Part shown: positions 1 through 7,610 of the stretch, in pieces
Position numbering within the stretch: position 1 is the stretch's first letter
Layout of the letters: every line of letters starts with the position of its first letter
Source of the DNA: an uncultured Collinsella sp.
GTDB taxonomy: Bacteria; Actinomycetota; Coriobacteriia; Coriobacteriales; Coriobacteriaceae
Direction: 5' to 3'
Length of the DNA stretch: 11,475 bases
Assembly (NCBI GenBank): GCA_902494585.1
Contig: CABUUD010000055.1
Coordinates: 1 to 11,475, forward strand
The notes under the pieces: model-generated
The model's input: the letters and a program-made list of their open reading frames with translations, nothing else
Database searches by the model: none
What the model was told of the DNA's origin: nothing
Program-made: the position numbers and the translations under genes

Positions 1-302
1 TGGCGCCCGGTTCGCTCGAGCACATAGAGCACGGCTCCGACAATGGCCAACAGGGTGCCGACTAAGCCGATACCGCCACCGATGCCCATAAGCAGGGCAC
101 CGGCAAATGCCAGAATGCCCGTAACGGCAAACGCCATCCTGCTCGGCGCGGGAGCATTAAACTCCTGCACCTCGGGATCAAAGCCGTGGTTGCGGAAAAT
201 TTGAGCGATATCTTCGGCAGCCAAGCGCTCTTCTTCGCTGCACGCCGGCGTGATGCCAGTGTTCTGCAACAGGTGGTTAATATAGTTCTGGGTGTTCGCC
301 AT
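1..302 (-). CDS. N-terminal part of a membrane-associated protein, probable M28-family peptidase (cut by left edge)
   Basis: An open frame starts with ATG at 302-300 and runs off the left edge, giving about 100 residues. A good Shine-Dalgarno GGAG lies 5 to 6 nt upstream of the ATG. Residues about 20 to 48 (SEEERLAAEDIAQIFRNHGF and the following PEVQEF) match the usual N-terminal pattern of M28 zinc aminopeptidases, where a helix ending in a G-F/Y turn precedes a strand. The metal-binding residues of that family would lie outside the window, so catalysis cannot be checked. Residues about 56 to 92 are strongly hydrophobic and glycine-rich and look like one hairpin or two membrane segments, so the peptidase would be membrane-anchored. 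It is divergent from the WYL regulator pair. The M28 call is from pattern recognition only; it could be another membrane protein. Confidence 0.6.
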   Translation of the reverse strand, partial: MANTQNYINHLLQNTGITPACSEEERLAAEDIAQIFRNHGFDPEVQEFNAPAPSRMAFAVTGILAFAGALLMGIGGGIGLVGTLLAIVGAVLYVLERTGR

Positions 303-412
303 ATGCGCTCCACATCCATAATCCGACAAATAGGCCCAATGTATGCACATTAGAACCGTATATAGTCGAAAGTATACCCCGAGCGGGCGCAAACGGCCGA
401 ATTCTGGGCATC

Positions 413-441
413 TTAACGCCCCAAGCGGACAAGGATATAGC
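413..441 (+). promoter_or_regulatory. Candidate sigma70-type promoter for the WYL regulator pair
   Basis: TTAACG at 413-418 and TATAGC at 436-441 are separated by 17 nt, each matching four of six consensus positions. Transcription would start near 448, about 50 nt before the preferred ATG at 500. This is a by-eye match in the 197-bp gap between two divergent genes. No equally good promoter was seen for the leftward gene; a TATACT near 370-375 on the minus strand lacks a partner -35. Confidence 0.3.
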
Positions 442-499
442 CTAATCTCCATATCGGACTAAAATCATGGCATCAAACACCTTCCCATGCGAGGATTCT

Positions 500-1522
500 A
501 TGACGGCAAGCGATACAACCGTAACGAATAAAAAGGGGGTGCCGGAACCCGGTTTCGACAAGACCGCCCAGCGCATCCTCAATCTGTTCTTTGTCCTCAA
601 CAGCTCTCCCGAGCCATTGACCACAGAGCAAATTGTCCTGGATTCCGATCTTGGCTATGGGTCGGGCAATATCGACTCGGACAAGCGCAAGTTTCGCCGC
701 GATCGCGAAAAACTCCTCGAACGCGGAATCACGATCAAGGAAGTTCGCGCAGCAGGCGCCCAAGAAACCGAAGAAAGCGCGTGGACCATCGATCGCGAGC
801 ACACGTTTGCGGCCGGTGGCCTCATCACCGCAGACGACGCGGACATCTTGCTCGACGCTATCGACCAGACCCTTGCGACCGGTTCGGCCGCGTTTGCCAC
901 GCCGCTTGCAGACATACGCTCCAAGATCGCCTACCTCACCGGCGCATCGACCGCAGAAGAGCCTCCCGCCCGTCGCTTACCCGCCGTCGATGCGGTGTGG
1001 AGCGCTTTCGCCGAACGCTGCGCACTGCGCTTTTTGTATCAAAACGGGCACGGGGAGCAAAAAGAGCGCACCGTCTGCGTATACGGCATGTTTGAGCACG
1101 AGGGTGTGGCGTATTTTTGCGGACTCGACAACGCCACCGATGAAATCAGGACGTTTCGCTGCGACCGTATCGTTCGCGCATGGCGCCCCTCGAAGGCCTA
1201 CTCCATCCCCGCCGACTTTAACCTGAACGATCGCCTGTTCTTTGAGTTTGATTTTGCCGATTGCAAGCCCGTTATGGCGACCTTTTCGTTTGCCCCGCAA
1301 GCCCAGGCCGACATGGTCAGCGGCCTAACGCGCGGTCGCGGGGAGCTCACGCACACCGAAGAGGGTTGGACCTGGACCGTCGGCGTGCGCGACCTTAATG
1401 CCGCTGCCTCGTTTTGTATGGAGCACGCCATGGACGGCATGAGACCCGTTGCCCCCGATGCACTTAAACTGGCGTGGAACCACCTCATCGAAAGGACGGT
1501 GCACGAGCATGCCCGCGCGTAA
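500..1522 (+). CDS. WYL-domain transcriptional regulator, PafB-like
   Basis: A protein of 340 residues. Residues about 20 to 85 form a winged-helix HTH that ends in FRRDREKLLERGI, the counterpart of the F-x-RDK-x-ELR-x-LGI segment at the end of the HTH in PafB-type WYL regulators. Residues about 162 to 230 form the WYL Sm-like fold, with AYFCGLD near 204 and TFRCDRI near 218 in place of the name-giving W-Y-L. Residues about 250 to 335 resemble the C-terminal WCX extension. WYL domains are known to sense ligands, and in mycobacterial PafBC single-stranded DNA is the inferred signal. An upstream in-frame ATG at 467 exists, but the ATG at 500 has GAGGA at 491-495 while 467 has no clear ribosome site, so 500 is preferred. 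Its 3' end overlaps the next WYL gene, which suggests co-expression and possibly a heterodimer. The family is secure; orthology to PafB is inference. Confidence 0.85.
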   Translation: MTASDTTVTNKKGVPEPGFDKTAQRILNLFFVLNSSPEPLTTEQIVLDSDLGYGSGNIDSDKRKFRRDREKLLERGITIKEVRAAGAQETEESAWTIDREHTFAAGGLITADDADILLDAIDQTLATGSAAFATPLADIRSKIAYLTGASTAEEPPARRLPAVDAVWSAFAERCALRFLYQNGHGEQKERTVCVYGMFEHEGVAYFCGLDNATDEIRTFRCDRIVRAWRPSKAYSIPADFNLNDRLFFEFDFADCKPVMATFSFAPQAQADMVSGLTRGRGELTHTEEGWTWTVGVRDLNAAASFCMEHAMDGMRPVAPDALKLAWNHLIERTVHEHARA

Positions 1523-2426
1523 ACTCACCAGCGAGCAAAGGCTCTCGCGTGCGATTGACATCATGGAGGCCCTCTACGCTGCCGGTGAGACCGGTATGAC
1601 ACGAGGGGATATCTGCAGCCGTTTTGATATCACGGGTGCGGCGCTCGACGAAATTATCGATATCGTCTCGACCCTCGCTGACCGTGAGTCGGGCGCACGC
1701 ATCATCTGCGAACGCCACGGCGAGTGCATCATCCTGACAGGCGATGCGGGGCGTGTGCTGCCCTTGCGCCTAAGTGCCGCCGAAGGTGCCGTGCTCAACC
1801 ACGAACTCGAATCGATGGGAATCGGCTCTCGGGCAGCAGAGCGTATCCGACACGCCCTCCTACCCGAGAAACTCGGCTACAACCAGCGCGTCGTCGATAC
1901 CGTTGCCCGAGGATCGCACTGGCAACAGCTGAACTGCGCGATTCAAGACGGCGTTCGATGCCGCATCATCTACCGTTCGATGGACGACACACGGCCGCGT
2001 GAGCGTCTCATCGACCCCCTGCGCATCGCGACGCATGGCGACCAAACATATCTGATTGCCTGGGATGTCGAAGTTGATGCGCAGCGCTCCTACCGCATGG
2101 ACAAAATCGAAGGCCTTGCCCTTACCGACGATTCTGTGGAGCGCCACACATCCGCGTCCACGTCCCTCCACGAATCCCTTTCCCAAGCGGAGCAGAGCGC
2201 AAAACTCCTCATGCCGCTCGACATGGCAGAGCGCCTAGACTGGGCCGGCATCATGTCGATTGAGCCAAACGGGGCAGACATGGCGACGGTGACCGTGCGT
2301 TATGGGTCAGAGCACTGGCTGTTCTGCCAGGTAATCGCAGCGGGCGGAGCCATCCGCATACTGGATGACCCCGCCCAGGCATTGCGTCTATGCGATATGG
2401 CGAAGAGCCTGACCTGCCCGCTTTAA
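1509..2426 (+). CDS. WYL-domain transcriptional regulator, PafC-like
   Basis: A protein of 305 residues. Its ATG at 1509 lies inside the preceding gene, overlapping it by 14 nt, with AAAGGA at 1491-1496 as a somewhat distant ribosome site; an in-frame ATG at 1449 would need a 74-nt overlap and is less likely. Residues about 8 to 75 are a HTH-like region, followed by AGRVLPLRLSAAEG (80-93), which mirrors the conserved PLRL-x-x-x-E segment of PafC proteins. The WYL domain covers about 140 to 205, with QTYLIAWD (179-186) and SYRMDKIEG (194-202), the most canonical WYL motif in this window. A C-terminal WCX-like region follows. Together with its upstream neighbour it looks like a PafB/PafC-type heterodimeric regulator. 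Its stop codon TAA (2424-2426) overlaps the stop codon of the opposing DinG gene. Targets are not visible from the sequence. Confidence 0.85.
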   Translation: MPARKLTSEQRLSRAIDIMEALYAAGETGMTRGDICSRFDITGAALDEIIDIVSTLADRESGARIICERHGECIILTGDAGRVLPLRLSAAEGAVLNHELESMGIGSRAAERIRHALLPEKLGYNQRVVDTVARGSHWQQLNCAIQDGVRCRIIYRSMDDTRPRERLIDPLRIATHGDQTYLIAWDVEVDAQRSYRMDKIEGLALTDDSVERHTSASTSLHESLSQAEQSAKLLMPLDMAERLDWAGIMSIEPNGADMATVTVRYGSEHWLFCQVIAAGGAIRILDDPAQALRLCDMAKSLTCPL

Positions 2427-5317
2427 CGGCGTCGCTCGTGGCGTGCACGCCACAGCTGCAAATAATGACCGATCTGTGCCGACTCGATACGCTGGTAGGA
2501 AGTCGTGGGCAGCGACGTCAAGAACTTCTTGCCGTAGCCCTTTGTCACCAAGCGCGGATCTGCCAAGATGAGCACACCGCAATCGGTTGACGAGCGGATG
2601 AGACGGCCGGCGGCTTGCTTGACTTCGAGCACCGCCTCGGGCAGCGAGTAGCGCGCCCAGGCGCGGTCTTCGCGCAGGTTGCGCTCACACGAAAGAGGAT
2701 CCGTGGGGCTCGAGAACGGCAGCTTGGGGATAATGACGCAGCGCAGCGTCTCGCCGCTGGCGTCAAAGCCCTCCCAAAAGGCCTTGAGCGCAAAGAGCGA
2801 TGAGGTCGGCTCGTTGATAAACCGATCGCGCAGACGGCGCGGGGACGAGTTGCGCTGTTGGCAATTGAGCTCCAGACCCGCTCGCGCCAATTTGGGCTCG
2901 ACACGGGCATACAGGTCCTCCATATCGCGCCTGTTGGTGAAGAGCGTGAGCACCGATCCACCCATGGCGAGATGGGCATCGACCAGCACGCACTCGAGCG
3001 CCGAGAGATAGCGCTCGCGATCGCGCGGATCGGGAATGTCCCCCGCCACGACCACGGCCATATTCGAGTCAAAGTCATAGCTCGAATCCAGGTGCAGCGA
3101 TGAGGATGTCGACGCACCGATGCGATCGAGGCCGACAGCATGGTTGAAATGCTCAAAGCTCTTGGACACCGTCATGGTCGCCGAAGCGAAGATGGCCGTG
3201 TGCACTTCGGGCAGCCACTCGTTCGCCAAGGCCTCGCCGATATCGATGCGCTCGGCGGTCATAGACTCCCCGCCCGCACGCAGCCGACGGTTAACCTGCA
3301 GCGAGTACACATAGTGCTCGTCCGTACCCTCAATGATGAGCTTGAGATTCTCGGCCAGCTCGTGCAGACGGCGCGAAATGTCGCCTAGGTCGACAACGAC
3401 CTCGGGCTTATCGGCGGCGACGGTCTGCACCAGCGCGTCTACGCTTTTATCCGCCTGGTCCAGCGCATCAATTGCGGTATGGGCCGACTGCAAAAAATCG
3501 TGCCAGTCATCCGACTCGCGCAGCTCGGGGCCAATCCACAGATTCGCGTTATCGTAGCTCCCACGGGCGCGACGGCCGAGCTCGCGCACACCATCGAACA
3601 CATCGGCAATCGCCATGCTCGCGCGGGCAACCGTCGACGTCGCTTTGGCGGTGAGTCCCAGGTAGAGCGTGGAGCCCTCGGAAGTGGCCAAATCACGGGA
3701 AACCTGACTCAGCGCGCCGGCACTCGACCCACCCAAGCGCTCAAACAGCACGCGCGACTCATCTGCCGAAACCACGCGCGCCCATTGGCGACGGGCCTCG
3801 CGCTCGATGGAATGGGCCTCGTCGACCACCCAGTGACGAATCGGGGGCAAAATCCTCCCCTCGGCGGCCACGTTGCGGAACAACAGAGAATGGTTGGTGA
3901 CCACCACGTCGGCATGTGCCGCACGACGGCGCGCCCCGTGGACCAGGCATTTGTCAGGGAAGAACGGACACAGACGACGAGCACACTCGCGCGAAGCCGT
4001 CGTAAAGTCGGGACGGTTGACGCTGCGCCAGCGAATGCCGAGTGAATCGAGGTCGCCATCGGCAGATTGGCACACATACGCCATGATCACCGCAACCGCC
4101 GTGAGCGTGTCAGCAGGATCGCGCTTGGTGGTGATCTCAGCCTGACCACGGCTCATGCGCTCGAGCTTGCGCAGACACGGATAGTGGTCATAGCCCTTGA
4201 GTGCACAAAACGACAGGCCCCCGTCCAGCTGCTCGGCGAGCTTTGGTAGCTCATGGTACATAAGCTGGTCGGCAAGATTATTCGATTTGGTCGCAATGCC
4301 GACGGTAATGTTGTTTCGGCGGGCGGCCTCGGCGAAGGGCACGAGATAGGCCATCGACTTACCGACGCCCGTGCCCGCCTCGATCACGCGATGGGTGCCC
4401 GTGACCAGCGCATCGCGAACCTCAACCGCCATCGCGATCTGCTCGTCGCGCGGCTCATAGGTGGGGTACATGCGATTGACCAGGCCGCCGGGGGCGTAAT
4501 CTGCCTCGATCTCTTCACGACTCGGCATCTTAAGGACCGGCAGCTCGTCCGCATCAACGCGATCGTCTGCGCGATCGGCCTTGAGCACATCGGCACGAGC
4601 GGCGCTGAGCGAAAATATCGAACCCGGGTTCTGTCCAGCCAAAAAAGAAAAAATGGGGCGATATGACCAAGGCACGTCCGCGTGCATGTCCGCCAAGCGC
4701 GCCATAAGGCCCGAAGGCAGGTCGGTAAGTGCGACCAACAGCACGCGCCACACACCGCACAGGGCATCAACGTCGGCGTTCGCACGGTGCGATACTGAAT
4801 CGCACCCAAACAAGTCGGCCATAAAAGACAGCTTGTGCGAGGCCAGGCGCGGAAGTGCGATGCGCGACAGTGCCAGCGAATCGATCCAGATGTCGCTGAC
4901 GTTGACACCGCCCTTGACCGACTCGATAAACGACCGGTCAAACGTGGCGTTATGCGCGATAACAGGACAGCCGCCCACAAAGTCGGCGAGTGCCGCGACG
5001 GCCTCGACGGCCGACGGAGCATCTGCCACATCGGCGTTCGTAATGCTCGTGAGCTCGGTAATCTCTGCAGGAATCAGCTGCTTGGGATGCACGAACGTAT
5101 CAAAGCGGTCAATGACCTCGCGGCCCGAAAGGCGGGCCGCGGAAATCTCAATTAACTCATTGTCCTGCACCGAAAGACCCGTGGTCTCGGTATCGAGGAC
5201 GATTACGTCCTCCTCGATGAGGCCAAACGATTGCGTCTTAGCGCGCTCGGCGAGCGTGGCGTAAGAATCGATGACGAACTGCGGCGTTCCAGGAGATACG
5301 GCGTCCTCGATTAGCAT
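2423..5317 (-). CDS. dinG: DinG-type ATP-dependent helicase with N-terminal DEDDh 3'-5' exonuclease domain
   Basis: A protein of 964 residues. The N-terminal domain is a DnaQ-like exonuclease: DTETTG at 42-47, AHNATFD at 121-127, and HRANADVDAL at 177-186 supplying the DEDDh histidine and aspartate. A linker leads to a superfamily 2, XPD-like helicase: Walker A EAGTGVGKS at 313-321, VVTNHSLLF at 472-480, DEAH box VVDEAH at 497-502, ASATM at 711-715, FWEGFD at 847-852 and motif VI QAAGRLIRS at 901-909. Cysteines 381, 445, 450 and 457 are placed like the iron-sulphur ligands of E. coli DinG. DinG proteins unwind D-loops and R-loops and act in DNA repair. The ATG at 5317 is chosen because it makes a 7-nt overlap with the ddl stop; a GTG at 5362 would overlap ddl by 52 nt. 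No strong Shine-Dalgarno precedes 5317, so translation is probably coupled to ddl. Confidence 0.93.
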   Translation of the reverse strand: MLIEDAVSPGTPQFVIDSYATLAERAKTQSFGLIEEDVIVLDTETTGLSVQDNELIEISAARLSGREVIDRFDTFVHPKQLIPAEITELTSITNADVADAPSAVEAVAALADFVGGCPVIAHNATFDRSFIESVKGGVNVSDIWIDSLALSRIALPRLASHKLSFMADLFGCDSVSHRANADVDALCGVWRVLLVALTDLPSGLMARLADMHADVPWSYRPIFSFLAGQNPGSIFSLSAARADVLKADRADDRVDADELPVLKMPSREEIEADYAPGGLVNRMYPTYEPRDEQIAMAVEVRDALVTGTHRVIEAGTGVGKSMAYLVPFAEAARRNNITVGIATKSNNLADQLMYHELPKLAEQLDGGLSFCALKGYDHYPCLRKLERMSRGQAEITTKRDPADTLTAVAVIMAYVCQSADGDLDSLGIRWRSVNRPDFTTASRECARRLCPFFPDKCLVHGARRRAAHADVVVTNHSLLFRNVAAEGRILPPIRHWVVDEAHSIEREARRQWARVVSADESRVLFERLGGSSAGALSQVSRDLATSEGSTLYLGLTAKATSTVARASMAIADVFDGVRELGRRARGSYDNANLWIGPELRESDDWHDFLQSAHTAIDALDQADKSVDALVQTVAADKPEVVVDLGDISRRLHELAENLKLIIEGTDEHYVYSLQVNRRLRAGGESMTAERIDIGEALANEWLPEVHTAIFASATMTVSKSFEHFNHAVGLDRIGASTSSSLHLDSSYDFDSNMAVVVAGDIPDPRDRERYLSALECVLVDAHLAMGGSVLTLFTNRRDMEDLYARVEPKLARAGLELNCQQRNSSPRRLRDRFINEPTSSLFALKAFWEGFDASGETLRCVIIPKLPFSSPTDPLSCERNLREDRAWARYSLPEAVLEVKQAAGRLIRSSTDCGVLILADPRLVTKGYGKKFLTSLPTTSYQRIESAQIGHYLQLWRARHERRR

Positions 5318-6276
5318 GCAACGCCCGCCCGGCGGAGACCCATACGGATCAGGCTGTCGCACACCTGCGGGAACGTCATGTCGTCGGTATGGCGAATCTC
5401 ATCGGGATACAGCGACGTATCGGTCATGCCGGGAATGGTGTTGGTCTCGAGAATGACAGGGCCGTCCTCGCTCACGATAAAATCGCTGCGCGAAACGCCC
5501 AGACAGCCGAGGGCCTTATGGGCCGCACAGGCAAGTTCCTGGGCACGCGCATAGTTTTCGGGCGAAATCTGCGCCGGAATGCGGTGGATGTCTGTGGGGT
5601 CGACGTACTTTACATCCAGGTCGTAGAACTCGCAGTCCTCAGGCTTGCGAATCTCCACAATCGGCAGCGCGCGCACGTCGTCCTCGCCGTACACGCCCAC
5701 AGTGATCTCGGTTCCCTCGATGCACTTTTCGACCAGCACTTTATCGCCGTACTCAAAAGCCTTGGCGATTGCCGCCGGCAGCTCTGAGGGCTCGTGAACG
5801 AGCGAAATGCCGTAGCTGGAGCCGTTGACTGCGGGCTTTACAAAGCACCGCTCGCCACAAATCTCGACGATACGATCGATATCGACCTCGTCGCCCGCCT
5901 CAAGCGCCAGGCCGGGGGCAATGGGGATGCCCGCCCTGGCATACAGAAGTTTTGAAACCTCTTTATCGGCGCCACATGCGCTGGCGAGCACGCCTGACGC
6001 CGTGTAAGGAATACCCAGCGTCTCCATGGCCCCCTGCATGGCGCCATCCTCACCGCCGGCGCCGTGCATGGCGATAAATGCCACGTCGAAGCCACCGGTC
6101 GCCATAGTCACCATAAAGTCATCGGCGGCGGCGTCGAGCAGCTCCACCGAGGTGTAGCCGGCCTCCTTCAGTGCCACCACGACATTCTTTCCAGAATTGA
6201 GCGAAATCTCGCGTTCGGCGGAATGGCCGCCCGCCAAGACCGCTACGTGCATGTTCTCTAGGCTTTTACCCGGCAT
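5311..6276 (-). CDS. ddl: D-alanine--D-alanine ligase
   Basis: A 321-residue ATP-grasp enzyme that joins two D-alanines for the peptidoglycan precursor in the cytoplasm. The N-terminal AGGHSAEREISLNSG (15-29) carries the catalytic Glu21. HGAGGEDG at 71-78 and NGSSYGI at 151-157 are the family's glycine-rich signatures. FYDLDVKY at 217-224 is the omega loop; Tyr224 is the counterpart of E. coli Tyr216, which marks D-Ala over D-lactate specificity. ETNTIPGMT at 277-285 is the C-terminal metal/substrate motif. The length is normal for the family. The ATG at 6276 is preceded by a perfect GGAGG-type ribosome site nine nt upstream; an internal ATG at 6252 is less well placed. It heads a two-gene unit with dinG and is divergent from rlmN. 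The residue after GSS is Tyr where Val or Ile is common, an unremarkable variation unless shown otherwise. Confidence 0.96.
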   Translation of the reverse strand: MPGKSLENMHVAVLAGGHSAEREISLNSGKNVVVALKEAGYTSVELLDAAADDFMVTMATGGFDVAFIAMHGAGGEDGAMQGAMETLGIPYTASGVLASACGADKEVSKLLYARAGIPIAPGLALEAGDEVDIDRIVEICGERCFVKPAVNGSSYGISLVHEPSELPAAIAKAFEYGDKVLVEKCIEGTEITVGVYGEDDVRALPIVEIRKPEDCEFYDLDVKYVDPTDIHRIPAQISPENYARAQELACAAHKALGCLGVSRSDFIVSEDGPVILETNTIPGMTDTSLYPDEIRHTDDMTFPQVCDSLIRMGLRRAGVAC

Positions 6277-6316
6277 GGGCAGACTCCTCCTCTATAATTC
6301 CTGCAGCTGATACCAT

Positions 6317-6346
6317 ATTGTAGCGATACCCTCTACGTTTCCCCAA
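6317..6346 (-). promoter_or_regulatory. Candidate promoter for ddl-dinG
   Basis: On the minus strand TACAAT (6322-6317) is a good -10 hexamer, with TTGGGG (6346-6341) 18 nt upstream as a weak -35. Transcription would begin near 6310 and leave a leader of about 34 nt that contains the strong ribosome site of ddl. The 85-bp gap must also hold the rlmN promoter on the opposite strand, for which I found no convincing hexamers. Confidence 0.3.
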
Positions 6347-6361
6347 AATCGAAAGGCTTCC

Positions 6362-7414
6362 ATGAATCCCAGGACTAAATCTCAAGACATTCGCGACTTG
6401 AGCCAAAACGATATTCGCGAACTTGTCGCCGAACTCGGCCAACCCGCTTTTCGCGCAAAGCAGCTCATCGAATGGGTTTTTGAGAAGAACGTTTGTTCGT
6501 TTGATGACATGACCAACCTTCCCAAGGCCTTCCGCGAGCAGCTGAAGGAAGCATTTGCCTTCGACACGCCGACCGAGCTCGCCAAGCAGGTGTCTAAGGA
6601 TGGCTCTCGTAAATACCTACTCGAGTACCACGACGGCATCTCCGTCGAGACCGTCGGCATGCCTCGTCGCAACAAGCTGTCTGTCTGTGTATCCACCCAA
6701 GCCGGCTGTGGCATGGGCTGCGCTTTTTGCGCTACCGGTCTGAACGGCCTCAAGCGCTCGCTGACCGCTCAGGAGATCGTTGACCAGGTACTCCACGTTT
6801 CCAACGACTTTGGCGAGCGCGCGACGAGCGTAGTTTTCATGGGCCAGGGTGAGCCTTTCGCCAACTATGACGAGGTCCTCAAGGCGCTGCGTATTCTTAA
6901 TGACCCTGACGGTATCGGTATCGGAGCGCGCCATCTCACCGTCTCCACCAGCGGCGTCATTCCTGGTATTCGCAAGTTTACCGACATTCCCGAGCAGTTC
7001 ACGCTCGCCGTCTCGCTGCACTCTGCCATTCAGTCCACGCGCAATAAGCTCATGCCGGGCGTTAAGAAGTACACGCTTTTGCGCCTTCACGAGGCCCTTC
7101 AGCTCTACACCGAAAAGACCGGCCGCCGTCCGACATACGAATACGCCATGATCGAGGGCGTCAATGACACCAACCCCGAGATGCAGGCGCTCTGCGACTT
7201 CTGCGAGGGCACGCTGTGCCACGTCAACCTGATCCAGCTCAACGATATCGAGGGCAGTCCTCTCAAACCGTCACCGATTCATAAGGTTGAAGACCTTCAG
7301 CGTCGTCTTGAGTCCCGTGGCATTGAGACCACGATCCGTAACTCTCGCGGCAACGATATCGACGCTGCTTGCGGCCAACTCAAGCAGCGCTTCAAGGTTC
7401 AGAAGAACGCGTAG
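6362..7414 (+). CDS. rlmN: Dual-specificity RNA methyltransferase RlmN (23S rRNA A2503 / tRNA A37, radical SAM)
   Basis: A 350-residue radical SAM enzyme that places the C2-methyl on A2503 of 23S rRNA and, in E. coli, on A37 of some tRNAs. The cluster-binding CxxxCxxC is at Cys116, Cys120 and Cys123 (CGMGCAFC). Glu96 in SVETV matches the catalytic glutamate of E. coli RlmN, and Cys337 in DIDAACGQL matches the methyl-carrying cysteine. GQGEPFANY (about 161-169) is the SAM-binding GEP motif; this and the GMGCAFCATG signature separate RlmN from most radical SAM proteins. It is RlmN rather than the resistance enzyme Cfr by overall resemblance. The ATG is preceded by AAAGG at 5 nt. It stands alone on the plus strand and is followed by a hairpin terminator, so it is probably monocistronic. 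Confidence 0.96.
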   Translation: MNPRTKSQDIRDLSQNDIRELVAELGQPAFRAKQLIEWVFEKNVCSFDDMTNLPKAFREQLKEAFAFDTPTELAKQVSKDGSRKYLLEYHDGISVETVGMPRRNKLSVCVSTQAGCGMGCAFCATGLNGLKRSLTAQEIVDQVLHVSNDFGERATSVVFMGQGEPFANYDEVLKALRILNDPDGIGIGARHLTVSTSGVIPGIRKFTDIPEQFTLAVSLHSAIQSTRNKLMPGVKKYTLLRLHEALQLYTEKTGRRPTYEYAMIEGVNDTNPEMQALCDFCEGTLCHVNLIQLNDIEGSPLKPSPIHKVEDLQRRLESRGIETTIRNSRGNDIDAACGQLKQRFKVQKNA

Positions 7415-7430
7415 GGGAGACCAACCTAAA

Positions 7431-7446
7431 CGTTTCATGTGAAACA
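7431..7446. promoter_or_regulatory. Degenerate parS-like ParB-binding site
   Basis: CGTTTCATGTGAAACA differs from the canonical 16-bp parS (TGTTTCACGTGAAACA) at two positions: the first base and one central base. Except for its first base it equals the minus-strand reading of the middle parS site upstream of parA. It lies between the rlmN stop and the rlmN terminator, past the downstream end of the parAB operon. Binding by ParB is likely but unproven. Confidence 0.55.
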
Positions 7447-7449
7447 TCG

Positions 7450-7485
7450 AACAGCCCCGGTTGCTTAATTGCAACCGGGGCTGTT
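7450..7485 (+). terminator. Intrinsic terminator of rlmN
   Basis: A 15-bp perfect stem (arms 7450-7464 and 7471-7485, core CAGCCCCGGTTGC) closes on the 6-nt loop TTAATT. The following T tract (7483-7486) is short, though the region is T-rich. It lies 35 bp after the rlmN stop. The stem is strong enough to also obstruct transcription from the converging parAB operon, although no T tract follows on the minus strand. Confidence 0.8.
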
Positions 7486-7542
7486 TCATATCTATCGCTA
7501 ATTCGCATCGAGCGATTGTTCAACAGCTTTTTCAAAAGAAAT

Positions 7543-7580
7543 AAGGGGTCCTTGTTCTGGCGTTCAGACAAGGACCCCTT
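7543..7580 (-). terminator. Intrinsic terminator of the parA-parB operon
   Basis: A 13-bp perfect stem has arms at 7543-7555 (AAGGGGTCCTTGT) and 7568-7580, with a 12-nt loop. Read on the minus strand it is followed by a T-rich stretch (TTATTTCTTTT), as expected for an intrinsic terminator. It lies 26 bp after the stop of the last operon gene at 7607. With the rlmN hairpin it separates two convergent units. Confidence 0.8.
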
Positions 7581-7598
7581 AAAAAAGGCTAGTAATTG

Positions 7599-7610
7599 TT
7601 AGGTACCTAA
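7599..7610. repeat. 12-bp perfect palindrome TTAGGTACCTAA, copy 1
   Basis: A perfect inverted repeat that covers the TAG stop codon of the small gene at 7607-7861. The same 12 bp, with the same flanking G and A (14 nt identical), occurs at 11100-11111. The role is unknown; options are an operator for a dimeric regulator or coincidence. Confidence 0.6.

Noticed and set aside
633..1226. A 197-codon plus-strand frame inside the first WYL gene
   Set aside because: It is proline/arginine-rich and out of frame with a well-supported HTH-WYL protein.
4581..5264. A 227-codon open frame on the plus strand opposite the dinG exonuclease domain
   Set aside because: It is antisense to a clear DEDDh exonuclease domain, is serine/arginine-rich without domain signals, and reflects high GC on the opposite strand.
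6617..7222. A 201-codon open frame on the minus strand opposite rlmN
   Set aside because: rlmN carries all its catalytic residues in the plus frame; the antisense frame has no recognisable motif or ribosome site.
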